A stretch of DNA of 59,312 nt from assembly GCA_903862465.1 (NCBI GenBank), contig CAIOYH010000023.1:1-59312 (forward strand), written 5' to 3'. The notes below the pieces were generated by a model. The model was not told the origin of the DNA and made no database searches. It saw only the letters and a list, made by a program, of their open reading frames with translations. Shown here in pieces: positions 41,208-50,580 of this stretch (its first letter is position 1; the number at the start of each line of letters is the position of its first letter). This DNA comes from an uncultured bacterium (GTDB taxonomy: Bacteria; Bacteroidota; Bacteroidia; Bacteroidales; CAIWKO01). The position numbers and the translations under genes are program-made.

Positions 41208-41900
41208 TTGGAAGTCATGAATCACTAGCGCTTCCAATTGTTCTAAAGTAACAGCATCTGCTAGCGAAAACTCTCCGATAGACGTGCGACACAAAGAAGT
41301 TAAATGTGCACCGCTATCCAATGCCAAACCCAAATCTCTTGCCAAAGAGCGGATGTAAGTGCCTTTGGTACATTCCACCTCAAAATCAACGTAGGGCAGT
41401 TTGATATCTTTTATATCGAAACGTTTGATGTTAATAGGTCGGGCAACCAACTCCACTTCATGACCTTGACGCGCTATTTCATACGCACGTTTTCCATCCA
41501 CTTTAACAGCAGAAAACATCGGCGGCACTTGTTCCTGCTCTCCGATGAACGTTTTTGATGCTTCGATAATAGCTTCAGGAGTCAGTTCCGAAATGTCGAA
41601 TCGTTTATTGATTTTTGTTTCCAAATCAAAAGATGCGGTCGTGGCACCAATATGAAAAGTGCCTGTGTAAACTTTGTCTTGATTTTGAAACTCTTCAATC
41701 CGCTTGGTATATTTGCCGGTACACAGCACCAATAATCCCGTTGCCAACGGGTCGAGAGTTCCCGAATGACCAATCTTTACTTTTTTGATGCCGACACGAT
41801 ACTTCAGCATCGTTCGAATCTTCGCCACAACATCAAAAGATGTCCATTTGTAGGGTTTGTTGATTAAAATAATCTCGCCATCGAGGAAATGAAAAAACAT
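41199..41900 (-). CDS. truB: tRNA pseudouridine-55 synthase
   Basis: 233 residues, the short bacterial form without a large PUA extension. Catalytic Asp in KIGHSGTLDPLATGLL; VPPMFSAVKVDGKRAYE and CTKGTYIRSLARDLG complete the family pattern. It makes the T-loop pseudouridine of tRNAs. It is the last gene of the ftsX-DUF3098-uppP-truB operon, 1 bp after the uppP stop. Confidence 0.96.
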   Translation of the reverse strand: MFFHFLDGEIILINKPYKWTSFDVVAKIRTMLKYRVGIKKVKIGHSGTLDPLATGLLVLCTGKYTKRIEEFQNQDKVYTGTFHIGATTASFDLETKINKRFDISELTPEAIIEASKTFIGEQEQVPPMFSAVKVDGKRAYEIARQGHEVELVARPINIKRFDIKDIKLPYVDFEVECTKGTYIRSLARDLGLALDSGAHLTSLCRTSIGEFSLADAVTLEQLEALVIHDFQQK

Positions 41901-41901
41901 A

Positions 41902-42708
41902 TTATGTAATTTTTAAATCGTAACCTAGAATAATAAAAAGCAGAATGGCAGCACCCAAAATAATACGGTAATAACCAAACACTTTAAATCCATATTTTGT
42001 CAGGAAGCTGATAAAAGCCTTGATTGCAATGATAGCAATGATAAACGCCACAATATTTCCTACTGCCAAAAGTTGGATATTGTTTTTTGTCAACAATTCG
42101 GGTGTGTCTTTATAGGCATCCCACATACTTTTTGCAAATGCCCCTGCTAAGGTTGGTACGGCAAGAAAAAATGAAAACTCGGCTGCCACCTTGCGACTAA
42201 GTTTCTGTTGCATACCACCAATGATGGTTGCTGCACTCCGACTAAGTCCCGGAAAAACTATAGCTAACACTTGAAACACCCCTATAAAAAAAGACTTCTT
42301 CACAGTCACATTGTCCACATTTTCAATCTCAGGCTTTTTGAACCAATTGTCAACAAACAACAAAACGATACCGCCAAGAAGCGTCACGCTAGCTATGAAA
42401 ATAGGAGTTTCGAGCATCGTATCTATATGCTTCTTCAGCATAACGCCGACCACAACAGCAGGAAAAAAAGCAACGACAAGTTTAAGATAAAACTGCCATT
42501 TTTTGAAGTCGAAAAACTTTCGCCAATAGAGTAAAACAACCGAAATGATAGCCCCAAACTGTATGGTTTCGATAAAAAGCTTGGTGAACGCATCTTTTTC
42601 TATGCCCATTGACGAGGCGGTGAAAACCATGTGCCCTGTGGATGAAACGGGCAAAAACTCTGTTAATCCTTCAACGATTGCAAGAATAACAGCTTGAAGT
42701 AAACTCAT
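41902..42708 (-). CDS. uppP: Undecaprenyl-diphosphatase (BacA/UppP)
   Basis: 268 residues, eight transmembrane segments. [16 protein letters not shown] (catalytic Glu-rich motif) and [15 protein letters not shown] (Arg/Ser motif) are the two halves of the active site. It recycles undecaprenyl diphosphate for peptidoglycan and glycan synthesis; resistance to bacitracin is the classic phenotype. It overlaps DUF3098 by 4 bp, indicating coupled translation. Confidence 0.96.
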   Translation of the reverse strand: MSLLQAVILAIVEGLTEFLPVSSTGHMVFTASSMGIEKDAFTKLFIETIQFGAIISVVLLYWRKFFDFKKWQFYLKLVVAFFPAVVVGVMLKKHIDTMLETPIFIASVTLLGGIVLLFVDNWFKKPEIENVDNVTVKKSFFIGVFQVLAIVFPGLSRSAATIIGGMQQKLSRKVAAEFSFFLAVPTLAGAFAKSMWDAYKDTPELLTKNNIQLLAVGNIVAFIIAIIAIKAFISFLTKYGFKVFGYYRIILGAAILLFIILGYDLKIT

Positions 42709-43070
42709 GCTTCTACAGTTTGTTTCGGCTTAAGCATGATAGCAACCACTTCTACGGCAAACCCCAATAAAACTAAAATAGGAGCAATAGTCAAACGCTG
42801 TGTGTCAAATATTGCTTCGTTGAACACTTTAGGATCTTTTGAACCTCCGCCCGCCATAACAATGAAGCCGATAATAATTAAAACAACGCCGATAACCATC
42901 AGCAAATAATTTCGTTTGTCAAATAAAAAGCCGATACCCTTTGGTTCTGCTTGACGCGAGCGAATGTTGCTTCTGCTTGGCGCTGCTTTGGGGACTACAA
43001 CGGGTTCAACTTTTCTCATCTCAGAGATATTAGGTTTGTTTGGAATGTTTGGTTTTCTTTTTGTTGCCAT
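42705..43070 (-). CDS. DUF3098 membrane protein
   Basis: 121 residues: a basic disordered N-terminus (~1-50, [16 protein letters not shown]) then two transmembrane helices ([39 protein letters not shown]). It is known only as a conserved Bacteroidota partner in the ftsX-uppP gene order, so a role in division or envelope growth is suspected. It lies 42 bp after ftsX. Confidence 0.9.
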   Translation of the reverse strand: MATKRKPNIPNKPNISEMRKVEPVVVPKAAPSRSNIRSRQAEPKGIGFLFDKRNYLLMVIGVVLIIIGFIVMAGGGSKDPKVFNEAIFDTQRLTIAPILVLLGFAVEVVAIMLKPKQTVEA

Positions 43071-43112
43071 TTTTTTAAAATGTAATGAATACTAATGAAT
43101 CTATGCTATAAT

Positions 43113-43991
43113 TTAATAATACAAATAATCTACTTTAATTTTTAAGTATTTCCGCACGGCAAAGAAGGTGGAAATTAATGAAATCACGAAGCCCAAAGCG
43201 ATGACAAAGGCGAATAGCATCAAAAACAAATCTAAACTTTGCAAATTGATAATCTCAGGAATTTCTTTCCGCGATATAGAAATAACGCCAATCAACATAA
43301 TTATTGCGATAATGGACGAAATTAATCCGTGTATCAGGCTGATTGTCATAAACGGTCGGCGGATAAAACCTTCGGTGGCACCCACCAATTGCATGGTTTT
43401 TATCAGAAAACGTTTCGAATAAACTGCCAAGCGGATGGTGTTGTTGATCAAACTGATGGCGATTATCAACAACAGCAAACTAAAGCCCAACAGTATGGCA
43501 GAAATCTTGTTGATGTTGTCGTTCACATCTTTCACCAAAGATTTTTGATACTTCACTTCTTCTACTAAAGGATTCTTTTTGAGTTGCTGATCAATCTGTT
43601 CGAAAAAGACAGGCAGGGCATATTCTGCTTTCAGATGCACTTCAATTGATGTATGCAAGGGATTGTAGCCAATGAACTGCACGAAATCAACGCCCAATTC
43701 TTTTTGATAGTTTTCGGCAGCTTTTTCTTCGCTGATATAAGCCGTTGAACGGACATATTCCATCGCATCCAACTGTTTTTGCAGTTGTACGATGTCAGCT
43801 TCTTTCACATTTTTGTTCATGTAAACAGTAAATCCGATATTTTCTTTCACATAATCGGAAAGTTTTTGGGTGTGCAACACCAATAAACCAACCAATCCAA
43901 TAGCAAAAAGTACCAATGAAATACTTACTATAGTGGTGATTCTAGAGCTGTTGAGCCTACGACGATTAAAATGTTCTTCTTTACGTGACAT
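43113..43991 (-). CDS. ftsX: Cell-division permease FtsX
   Basis: 292 residues. TM1 (~20-40), a large extracytoplasmic domain (~45-165), and three C-terminal helices with the FtsX pattern LINNTIRLAVYSKRFLIKTMQLVGATEGFIRRPF. With FtsE it links cytoplasmic division to periplasmic peptidoglycan hydrolases. ftsE is not adjacent. It heads the minus-strand operon to truB. Confidence 0.94.
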   Translation of the reverse strand: MSRKEEHFNRRRLNSSRITTIVSISLVLFAIGLVGLLVLHTQKLSDYVKENIGFTVYMNKNVKEADIVQLQKQLDAMEYVRSTAYISEEKAAENYQKELGVDFVQFIGYNPLHTSIEVHLKAEYALPVFFEQIDQQLKKNPLVEEVKYQKSLVKDVNDNINKISAILLGFSLLLLIIAISLINNTIRLAVYSKRFLIKTMQLVGATEGFIRRPFMTISLIHGLISSIIAIIMLIGVISISRKEIPEIINLQSLDLFLMLFAFVIALGFVISLISTFFAVRKYLKIKVDYLYY

Positions 43992-44007
43992 AAAAACTTT
44001 TCGGCTG

Positions 44008-44118
44008 CTAAATTAGTAAAAATTCTTTTACGAAGAATAAAAATTTTTGTTGACGGGAAATGTGGATATAATAGGAGAAAATTGTTCCCACAGAGAACGG
44101 AAATTCACGCGGAAAACA
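44008..44118. other. Upstream region of ftsX, no gene
   Basis: AT-rich DNA with no TAnnTTTG match in the right orientation near the ftsX ATG. Nothing else recognised. Confidence 0.4.
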
Positions 44119-44221
44119 ACCACATAGGCACATAGATACATAGAGAGATAAAAAAAAGAAGATAACATAGTGGCCTTCGGCAAAAAAAACCACTAAGTCA
44201 CAAAGACACTAAGGCACAAAA
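44119..44221. repeat. Imperfect 8-bp repeats (CACTAAGT/CACATAGG types)
   Basis: Two stretches with 8-bp periodicity: CACATAGG, CACATAGA and TACATAGA near 44120-44145, and CACTAAGT, CACAAAGA and CACTAAGG near 44190-44220. Simple, non-coding. Confidence 0.75.
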
Positions 44222-44401
44222 AGGACCCGTTGATTTGGATTGGTAGTCGGGGCGCGACTTGGAATCGCACTCAGACTTGATAACAATTACTTTTTCTTAG
44301 GATTAAGGGTTTGCAGACAGCAATCCTTTGTTTTTTTCAAAGTATTGGTATAATGCACCTTGCAAATTAATGAAATGTTAATCGAGCTCATTCTTTAAGA
44401 G

Positions 44402-44632
44402 TAACGAACGTTTCTTCAAGAGTAACGAACGTTTCTTTTGAAATAACGAACGTTACTTTCGAAATAACGAACGAAACTTTTGAAGTAACGAATGAAATTT
44501 TTGAAGTAACGAATGAAACTTTTGAAATAACGAACGTTTCTTTTGAAATAACGAACGAAACTTTTGAAATAACGAACGAAACTTTCGAAATAACGAACGT
44601 TACTTCAAGAGTAACGAACGATCCGACCGAAA
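44402..44632. repeat. 21-bp tandem array E (11 units)
   Basis: Units start every 21 bp from 44402 to 44612; the last is degraded. Cores read TAACGAACGTTTCTTTTGAA. TTTCGAAA flanked by CGTTA/TAACG forms a near-perfect dyad across unit boundaries. Units alternate CGTTTCTTTT and CGAAACTTTT. It lies in the divergent region between ftsX and the membrane-protein gene. Confidence 0.95.
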
Positions 44633-44698
44633 TGATAGAAAGCGTTTTTTTTGGATGGGGGGAGGGGATTTTTGGATGAGAGTTAAAAGTTTTTTGAT

Positions 44699-44709
44699 GG
44701 GGGGGGGGG
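44699..44709 (+). repeat. G11 homopolymer upstream of the membrane-protein promoter
   Basis: Eleven consecutive G lie ~30 bp upstream of TATCTTTG (44739) and just before TTG (44714), in a purine-rich stretch with more G runs from 44655. Such tracts slip easily and may alter promoter strength. Homopolymer length may also be a sequencing artefact. Confidence 0.8.
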
Positions 44710-44713
44710 TATT

Positions 44714-44746
44714 TTGTTAAGGGGTTTGGAAAAATGTTTATCTTTG
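44714..44746 (+). promoter_or_regulatory. Promoter of the membrane-protein gene
   Basis: TTG (44714-44716), a 22-bp gap, TATCTTTG (44739-44746). An ATG at 44734 that extends the frame lies inside the promoter. Confidence 0.6.
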
Positions 44747-44796
44747 CATCTAAAAATGCACTTTTTTCATTAAATGTGCTGAGGATAAAAATAAAT

Positions 44797-45711
44797 ATGC
44801 AAGTGCAAGAAGAAAACAAATCAGACTATGATATAATAAAAAATATCTATGTTGATATTAATAAAAAAGGATTTATTATCCTTACTATTTTTATTTCATC
44901 TCTTATTACATTATTTTTAGATTTTCAATTGGATTTCAAGCTCTATGTTTACCTATTAGTCTTAATTATTATTTTCTTTCTATCCAAATTAATCATTACG
45001 AAGAGTTTTATTAAGAGATTTAAGCGAAAAGCCATTCTCCTTGATGCAGAAAACTTGAATTTTTTTAATGACACTTTACGCATAAGTGACAGTGATGTAA
45101 TTATATCCTGTGAAATAAAAAATTGTCGTATCGTTTTAAAAGATGATTATCTTTTCCTTAGAACTCCTTCAATTATAATGGATAAACAAATTACACGTAA
45201 ACTTTTTGTTGTTAAAGCAAATTCGATTGAACTTAAACAAAAATACAGTTCGATAATAGAGCCATATCTACAAAAGAATAAAATTAAATTTAAGATACTT
45301 ACTAGCATCTATATTGCTTTGTCTATATTGTCTATTGCTTGGAAAATAGATTTATATGTGCTCAACAAATTCTATTATGACAAAGGTTTGGAATGGGAGG
45401 TTTTGAAAATTGAAAAAAACGAAAGTACTATCTTTCAAATTGATACAACATCAAAAGGATATGTAGGTTTGAAAAACAACTTTACTAATGACACTTCTAG
45501 TTTTTGGAGTAGTAATCGTTTTTTTCATTTTAGGCATGAACCGTTTTTAGGGGTACGTCTTTTATATGCTTCTGGTGAATCAGGTAGGTCTGAGGAAAAT
45601 GGCCCATTTAGTGATATGAACGTGTTAGGCCTATATGACGAGCTTTATGAAAGTGATACTTTAAAACTGATTAAAAAAGAGTTTAAAATTATTTGTATTC
45701 ATAATAAATGA
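44797..45711 (+). CDS. Hypothetical membrane protein
   Basis: 304 residues from ATG 44797 (the frame is open from 44734, but that ATG precedes the -7 element). Two adjacent transmembrane helices (~28-72), a cytosolic beta-rich domain (~80-160; ILLDAENLNFFNDTLRISDSDVIISCEIKN) resembling a PH-like fold, another helix (~175-195), and an extracytoplasmic C-terminal domain. No family recognised. Own promoter downstream of a G11 tract and array E. Confidence 0.75.
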   Translation: MQVQEENKSDYDIIKNIYVDINKKGFIILTIFISSLITLFLDFQLDFKLYVYLLVLIIIFFLSKLIITKSFIKRFKRKAILLDAENLNFFNDTLRISDSDVIISCEIKNCRIVLKDDYLFLRTPSIIMDKQITRKLFVVKANSIELKQKYSSIIEPYLQKNKIKFKILTSIYIALSILSIAWKIDLYVLNKFYYDKGLEWEVLKIEKNESTIFQIDTTSKGYVGLKNNFTNDTSSFWSSNRFFHFRHEPFLGVRLLYASGESGRSEENGPFSDMNVLGLYDELYESDTLKLIKKEFKIICIHNK

Positions 45712-45852
45712 TATTCCTATAATCAAGATTTTTAAATTCACCATTATATATGTGTGTCTTGCACCATAACACAACAAACATAAACCATAAAAAATTGCAT
45801 TAACACGTTTACCTATAAGTTTTCTTTTATCATTATCTCAAACCCAAACACC

Positions 45853-46419
45853 ATGAAATTTCCCGAATCAGCATTAGCTCATAAATATCTCGACGGATTG
45901 CAAGGCATTGAAATTGGTGGCGCTGCGCATAATAGTTTTGGGTTGAACACTATTAATGTTGATAGAGTGGGGGATATGAACTCGCATTTCAAAATAACCG
46001 AAGTTGAATTGTGTGGCGAAGCTTTGCAGGTGGATGTGGTGGCAGAGGGCAATAAGTTACCTTTTGCGGATAAATCTTATGATTTTGTGATTTCGAGCCA
46101 TGTGATAGAACATTTTTATGACCCAATTTCGGCATTGTTGGAATGGGCTCGCGTGGCACGACGCTATATTTTTATCATTGTTCCCCATCGGCAGCGCACT
46201 TTTGATGCAGACAAAAAGCTTACTAAAGTAAAGGAGCTTCGCAAACGTCATATTAAGAAGCTTGTTGTTGAGGATGAAGCCCGAGGGGTGCATTGGTCGG
46301 TTTTCGAAGTGCCCAATTTCAATGAGTTGTGTGTGTTGTGTGGATTGAAAGTAGTAGAGATTCAGGACCCCGACGATAAAGTGGGCAATGGGTTCACGTT
46401 TGTGATAAAGTTGGATTGA
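45853..46419 (+). CDS. Class I SAM-dependent methyltransferase
   Basis: 188 residues, a compact methyltransferase-11 type domain: LQGIEIGGAAHN (motif I), FADKSYDFVISSHVIEHFYDP (motif IV) and FIIVPH (motif VI). Acceptor unknown. It is divergent in orientation from the methyltransferase operon that ends at 46480 and lies at the edge of the ACP/FkbH block. No clear promoter. Confidence 0.85.
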   Translation: MKFPESALAHKYLDGLQGIEIGGAAHNSFGLNTINVDRVGDMNSHFKITEVELCGEALQVDVVAEGNKLPFADKSYDFVISSHVIEHFYDPISALLEWARVARRYIFIIVPHRQRTFDADKKLTKVKELRKRHIKKLVVEDEARGVHWSVFEVPNFNELCVLCGLKVVEIQDPDDKVGNGFTFVIKLD

Positions 46420-46479
46420 GTGTTTATTTCGTATAAAGAGAGAATTGGGGCGGCATGTTCTGTATCAGATTATTTTGCC

Positions 46480-47238
46480 TTATTTTCTCATCGTGATATA
46501 AAATTCGTAGGTATTGATTTGGGTTAAGATGGTTTCTTCCGCAGCAACTTGTAGTTTTATCAAATTATATTCAAATAGCATCGCCATTAATTTTATAAAA
46601 CTTTCAGGAGTCCAAACCCAACAATGTGTATCTATATAGGTATGCAAAGATTCTTTTGCAAAATGCAAGGCGAGTTCATGATATTCTTTTGTAATCGTGA
46701 ATTCATGCGAAACTTCTCCATTATGATGTTTAACAGGGTCGTTGCAAATTTCGTTGGGCACATATAAAAAATGTTCATAAACTATTCGAGGGTCAGGTTT
46801 TTTTCTGTCTTCGAGATAAGCACCCATGACATCCGATATATCGGTAAGTCGGCGTCTGAAATCAAAACAATAACGTTTGTCAGGTATCGCCAATTGTAGC
46901 TTGCCATCGTCCTCCAAAATGGACTCAATTTCATTGAGCCACTTTATTAGATTCGGAACATGCTCTATGACATGAGAAGCAATAATCAATCCAAACTTCT
47001 CGCCGTTTACAAGCTCTTGATACGGTTGCCCCTTATGAACATAATGAACCTCAACAATATCGTCATTATTGATATTGGGGTCGTTCAGGAAATGTGCTTT
47101 TAATTCCTCGGTACTCAACAGGTCTAAATACCTTGTATTTGGATGTTCTTTGGGCAATACGGGTCTATGCAGCGGGGCGATTTCAAGACACTTGAATGTA
47201 TCCAAATAAGGCTGTAGTTTAAAAAAAGTATCTCTCAT
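46480..47238 (-). CDS. Class I SAM-dependent methyltransferase
   Basis: 252 residues. Motif I CLEIAPLHRP, acidic loop YLDLLSTEEL, FGLIIASHVIEHVPNLIKWLNEIESILEDDGKLQLAIPDKRY (motifs IV-VI). A long C-terminal part with DTHCWVWTPESFIKLM is seen in glycan-cluster methyltransferases. Last gene of a four-gene minus-strand operon (FkbH-like, ACP, methyltransferase, this gene), 15 bp after the previous stop. Confidence 0.87.
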   Translation of the reverse strand: MRDTFFKLQPYLDTFKCLEIAPLHRPVLPKEHPNTRYLDLLSTEELKAHFLNDPNINNDDIVEVHYVHKGQPYQELVNGEKFGLIIASHVIEHVPNLIKWLNEIESILEDDGKLQLAIPDKRYCFDFRRRLTDISDVMGAYLEDRKKPDPRIVYEHFLYVPNEICNDPVKHHNGEVSHEFTITKEYHELALHFAKESLHTYIDTHCWVWTPESFIKLMAMLFEYNLIKLQVAAEETILTQINTYEFYITMRK

Positions 47239-47253
47239 AATCTCATGGTTTTT

Positions 47254-48156
47254 CTAAGCTGTTACCAAAACACCTGCGTACATCATGGATACCTTATACT
47301 TTTCGGCAAGCTCAGGAGGTACATTTTCTGAATATATTGAAAACTCTTTCTCGATTTTAAAACCACTAGCTGTGATAAGGTCTCGGATTTCGTCGGCATT
47401 TCTAAAAAGATAAATATGGTCTATGGTTGGACCATTGGTTGGCACCGTAAGAAACACTTTGCCATCATCCTTCAACAAAGAAAATAGCTTCTTGAGTAAG
47501 TCAACGGGGCGTTCCACATGTTCTAAAACCTCTCCCATGGTGATAAAATCATATTTTGTAGCAGGCATATAGTTGAAAATATCCGAAAGCACATAAGTAA
47601 CTTGGTCGTTTGCTATCATCATTTTAGCAATATCTATAGAACTTTGGCTGATATCAACCATGTTAAAAGTGGCTTTTGCGCCTATGCTACGAATGGCTTC
47701 TGAAGCATACAAACCATGACCACCTCCCACTTCCAAATAGGAATGTATTTGCGGGCTGTTTTCTTTAATAACACTGTTGAAAAACAAGAGGATATTGTAA
47801 TGATGCGCCCACAGAAACTGCGACAAAAGAATGCCATGAACATAATATTGCATCACTTCGGGATTGTTATAAACCCTTGTATTCACCTCGTCAAAAGTCG
47901 TGCTTGTATATTTTCCTGTTTGCATAAATTGAACGGTTTCGTAGTTGATATCTGCAATCATTTGCAAATAACAATCAATGGCATAATCCAGGGTTTTTCC
48001 TTGATGTTGCAGCAACAAATTATATCGAGTCAGGAAAGCATTTGCGCGGATAAAATATGTTTCGTCAAAGTTTTGTTGATTATGCAGTATTTTCTTCCCA
48101 TGTATTTTATTGAGTAAACAAATACGTTCTACAATATAATCTAATAAGGTCTGCAT
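47254..48156 (-). CDS. Class I SAM-dependent methyltransferase
   Basis: 300 residues. A helical N-terminal cap (~1-130) precedes the methyltransferase core: YLEVGGGHGLYASEAI (motif I), MVDISQSSIDIA (motif II), YDFITMGEVLEHVERP (motif IV), GKVFLTVPTNGP. The cap and the location after an acyl carrier protein gene suggest an ACP-bound or sugar substrate (inference). 46 bp downstream of the ACP gene. Confidence 0.87.
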   Translation of the reverse strand: MQTLLDYIVERICLLNKIHGKKILHNQQNFDETYFIRANAFLTRYNLLLQHQGKTLDYAIDCYLQMIADINYETVQFMQTGKYTSTTFDEVNTRVYNNPEVMQYYVHGILLSQFLWAHHYNILLFFNSVIKENSPQIHSYLEVGGGHGLYASEAIRSIGAKATFNMVDISQSSIDIAKMMIANDQVTYVLSDIFNYMPATKYDFITMGEVLEHVERPVDLLKKLFSLLKDDGKVFLTVPTNGPTIDHIYLFRNADEIRDLITASGFKIEKEFSIYSENVPPELAEKYKVSMMYAGVLVTA

Positions 48157-48202
48157 AAAGTTGTTTTACTCTGTAAGTAATGTTTATAGGGATTGCAAAT
48201 TG

Positions 48203-48445
48203 CTATTTTATTTTATCATAGATGCAGGCTATCATGTCGCCTACGTTATCCCAACTTTGAATTTCTCTTGATGAAAAATGGGTATTAAATTTCATTTCTA
48301 TAGCCACTACCAAGCGGATATGAGCTAACGAATCCCATTCTTCAATATCGTTGGCTGTAGTTTCGTTTGTTAAAACGATATCTTTTTTATCAAGTACATC
48401 AATAAAAATCTCTTTTACTATTTTTTCTAATTGTTCTTTTTCCAT
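48203..48445 (-). CDS. Acyl carrier protein
   Basis: 80 residues, normal ACP length, four-helix pattern. The phosphopantetheine Ser lies in EEWDSLAHIRLVVAIE (DSL motif). It differs from a housekeeping AcpP in context: placed between an FkbH-like gene and methyltransferases, it should carry a dedicated acyl group. In FkbH-type pathways the phosphatase-like enzyme loads a glyceryl unit from a glycolytic acyl phosphate onto such an ACP. Confidence 0.93.
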   Translation of the reverse strand: MEKEQLEKIVKEIFIDVLDKKDIVLTNETTANDIEEWDSLAHIRLVVAIEMKFNTHFSSREIQSWDNVGDMIACIYDKIK

Positions 48446-48520
48446 GCCTTCTTTTGTTTTTTTATAATTAATGATATAGGATTATTTACTTGTCGATTTT
48501 TTTTAATATGATTTTATTAT

Positions 48521-50260
48521 TCAATTGTTTACTTTAGAATATTTTTCAAGGATAAAACATTTTTTATCTTCGTAATTTGCCACATCCAACCTCCAAAATT
48601 CGTTGGAACTTTCAAACCCAAGCCCTTTATAATGATGCTGCACCATTTCGTTTTTTGACGTTGGAATATATTCGCCTTTTAAATACTTGAAGCCATTTTC
48701 TTTAGCACACCCTGCTATTTTATTCAGGACAAAATGTTCCATGCCACGCTTCAACACACGACAACTCATCAACCAAGTATCTATAAACAAGGTTTGCTCG
48801 TTTTCCTTATGTAAAATTATTACGCAAATCATCCCATTATCCCCAAATTTGTCTTCCAAGGTAAATGCAAAAGTAAAATATTTTTCCGACTCGGCAAAGA
48901 ATTTAATATCAGCATCGGTATAACGAATGGCTCTGAGATTAAATTGATTCGAACGTTGAGATAGTTGCGCAACTCTTGGAATATTAAATGTAGTGAAAGG
49001 TTCAACCAAGGATTGCATGTGTAAACTCTTCAAAAAATCATCCTCATTCAAAAAACTCTTTTGAACAGTTTTGCGTTCCGCTTCAATTTTATATAGTGCT
49101 GTTCGCTGTTTGTCTTCATGAGAATATGAAGTTGTTTCGAAAAGATTCAAACTATACAAATACTCTAAATAATCGGCAGGATCTTCAGGCAATTCGGGCA
49201 CACAAATCTCCGGAATAGTTGAATGTACTAGGCTCCTTTCAAATGGATTATCATCAAGAAATACCATAGTATCGAAACCGATGTTTAAAACACTTTGTAT
49301 GTGTCGAAGGTTATCCGCTTTGTTTTCCCAATTTGCCACAAACACCGCGATATCGTTCAATTGCAACACCATATCAGGATGTTTTTCAAAAGGTTCTTTG
49401 GCAACAGATTCAATGTTTTTGCTACAAACAGCAATGATAATGCCTCTGTTTTTCAGTTTCTTTATCCAATATTGAAATTCTGTAAAGGCTTTGCCAATAC
49501 CCAAACTTCCCATCTGAATGTTTTCCATCCCATCATCGCCAATGATACCTCCCCACAAGGTATTATCTAAATCTAGAATCAAACATTTTTTAAAATTCCC
49601 ATGTAAAGCAGCTATCAAATCAACTGTTTTAGAAGCTATTTCAGGTATCACATCCACGCTTAGTACCATTTCATAATTTATATAGATGGACGTGTGAAAG
49701 AATGTCTTTTTGCCAACTCGATTCTGAATTGTTGAAATTTCGCAGACATAAAAGTTGTGATTCTTTGATGCAAATAGCATTAGTTCATAATTGAGCTTAC
49801 GCAATTGAAACAAAAATGAAGCAGGTATTTTGCTTGCAAAGTTTCCAAACACATGGTCATCAATTTCAGTATAGTTGTAATAAATTACTTTCGCCGTTAG
49901 CTTTTCAGAAAGAACGGCGTAATAATTTTCAATGGAAGATAGCTCATTTGAGGCAAGCATATCATGCTCATCCGTTGATAGTTTGTTGTATTTGCTCAAC
50001 AATATATGCGCAGATTGAAACACGATAATAATGTCAGGATGAACGGCATATAATTCTGAGGATGTATCATAAATCTGCCGTTCAATTTGATTGAAATCTG
50101 TTTCCCAAACATTCAAATCCAATCGTTTTTCATAGCCAACAGCCCTGATGGCTTGGGTTAGGAATTGTGTTGAGGTATCTCCAAGCACAGCTACTTTACA
50201 ATTCGTGAAACCTGTAAAGTCTTTTTTTAAGTTCTTTAGTAATTGAAAAAAATCTTTCAT
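48521..50260 (-). CDS. FkbH-like HAD-superfamily / acyltransferase fusion
   Basis: 579 residues. The N-terminal domain (~1-210) is SGNH-like (VAVLGDTSTQFLTQAI; HPDIIIVFQSAH). The HAD-IIIC phosphatase-like domain (~222-380) has the catalytic DxD motif in LILDLDNTLWGGIIGDDG and VFLDDNPFERS. The C-terminal GNAT-like domain (~430-575) has FKYLKGEYIPTSKN. FkbH proteins dephosphorylate a glyceryl donor and transfer the glyceryl group to an ACP; the ACP gene follows 75 bp downstream. Promoter TTG-N19-TAACTTTG (50314-50285). Whether the product enters a polyketide or a glycan cannot be decided from sequence. Confidence 0.9.
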   Translation of the reverse strand: MKDFFQLLKNLKKDFTGFTNCKVAVLGDTSTQFLTQAIRAVGYEKRLDLNVWETDFNQIERQIYDTSSELYAVHPDIIIVFQSAHILLSKYNKLSTDEHDMLASNELSSIENYYAVLSEKLTAKVIYYNYTEIDDHVFGNFASKIPASFLFQLRKLNYELMLFASKNHNFYVCEISTIQNRVGKKTFFHTSIYINYEMVLSVDVIPEIASKTVDLIAALHGNFKKCLILDLDNTLWGGIIGDDGMENIQMGSLGIGKAFTEFQYWIKKLKNRGIIIAVCSKNIESVAKEPFEKHPDMVLQLNDIAVFVANWENKADNLRHIQSVLNIGFDTMVFLDDNPFERSLVHSTIPEICVPELPEDPADYLEYLYSLNLFETTSYSHEDKQRTALYKIEAERKTVQKSFLNEDDFLKSLHMQSLVEPFTTFNIPRVAQLSQRSNQFNLRAIRYTDADIKFFAESEKYFTFAFTLEDKFGDNGMICVIILHKENEQTLFIDTWLMSCRVLKRGMEHFVLNKIAGCAKENGFKYLKGEYIPTSKNEMVQHHYKGLGFESSNEFWRLDVANYEDKKCFILEKYSKVNN

Positions 50261-50284
50261 GCTATAGTGTTAGACATATCGCTG

Positions 50285-50314
50285 CAAAGTTAATCATTTA
50301 TTGTCTATCAACAA
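50285..50314 (-). promoter_or_regulatory. Promoter of the FkbH-ACP-methyltransferase operon
   Basis: On the minus strand TTG (50314-50312), a 19-bp gap, TAACTTTG (50292-50285): both elements with ideal spacing, ~25 bp upstream of the ATG at 50260. Confidence 0.7.
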
Positions 50315-50580
50315 TATCTTGAAACTAATCGGATATTATTACAACACGTAATGGTTTTCATTATCGTTCATGGTGTATTGTTCAAAAATCCGTTCGGATT
50401 CCTATAGTAATATGACAACAAAGACGCCTAAATCTACCTAATATATTTTAGTAAAAGCAGTTTTTCAATTTTCAAAGTAGGTATCCTATAAAAATTCTCC
50501 ATTTTTTGAACTTTTTTAACTCCTTGTAAATAAGCACCCTCTAGAGGCAATATTTTTTTTATTTTCCGGGGGGAGAGCAA
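50315..50580. other. Divergent intergenic region, no gene seen
   Basis: Between the FkbH promoter and array F. No open frame or strong hairpin; a TTTTTTTATTTTCCGGGGGGAG tract precedes the array. Confidence 0.45.

Noticed and set aside
44260-44345. Possible weak terminator (AGGATT..AATCCT with T run)
   Set aside because: Stem interrupted and loop long; not convincing.
44388-44819. 143-residue minus-strand ORF over array E and the next promoter
   Set aside because: Seven-residue repeat product; it runs across a promoter and G11 tract.
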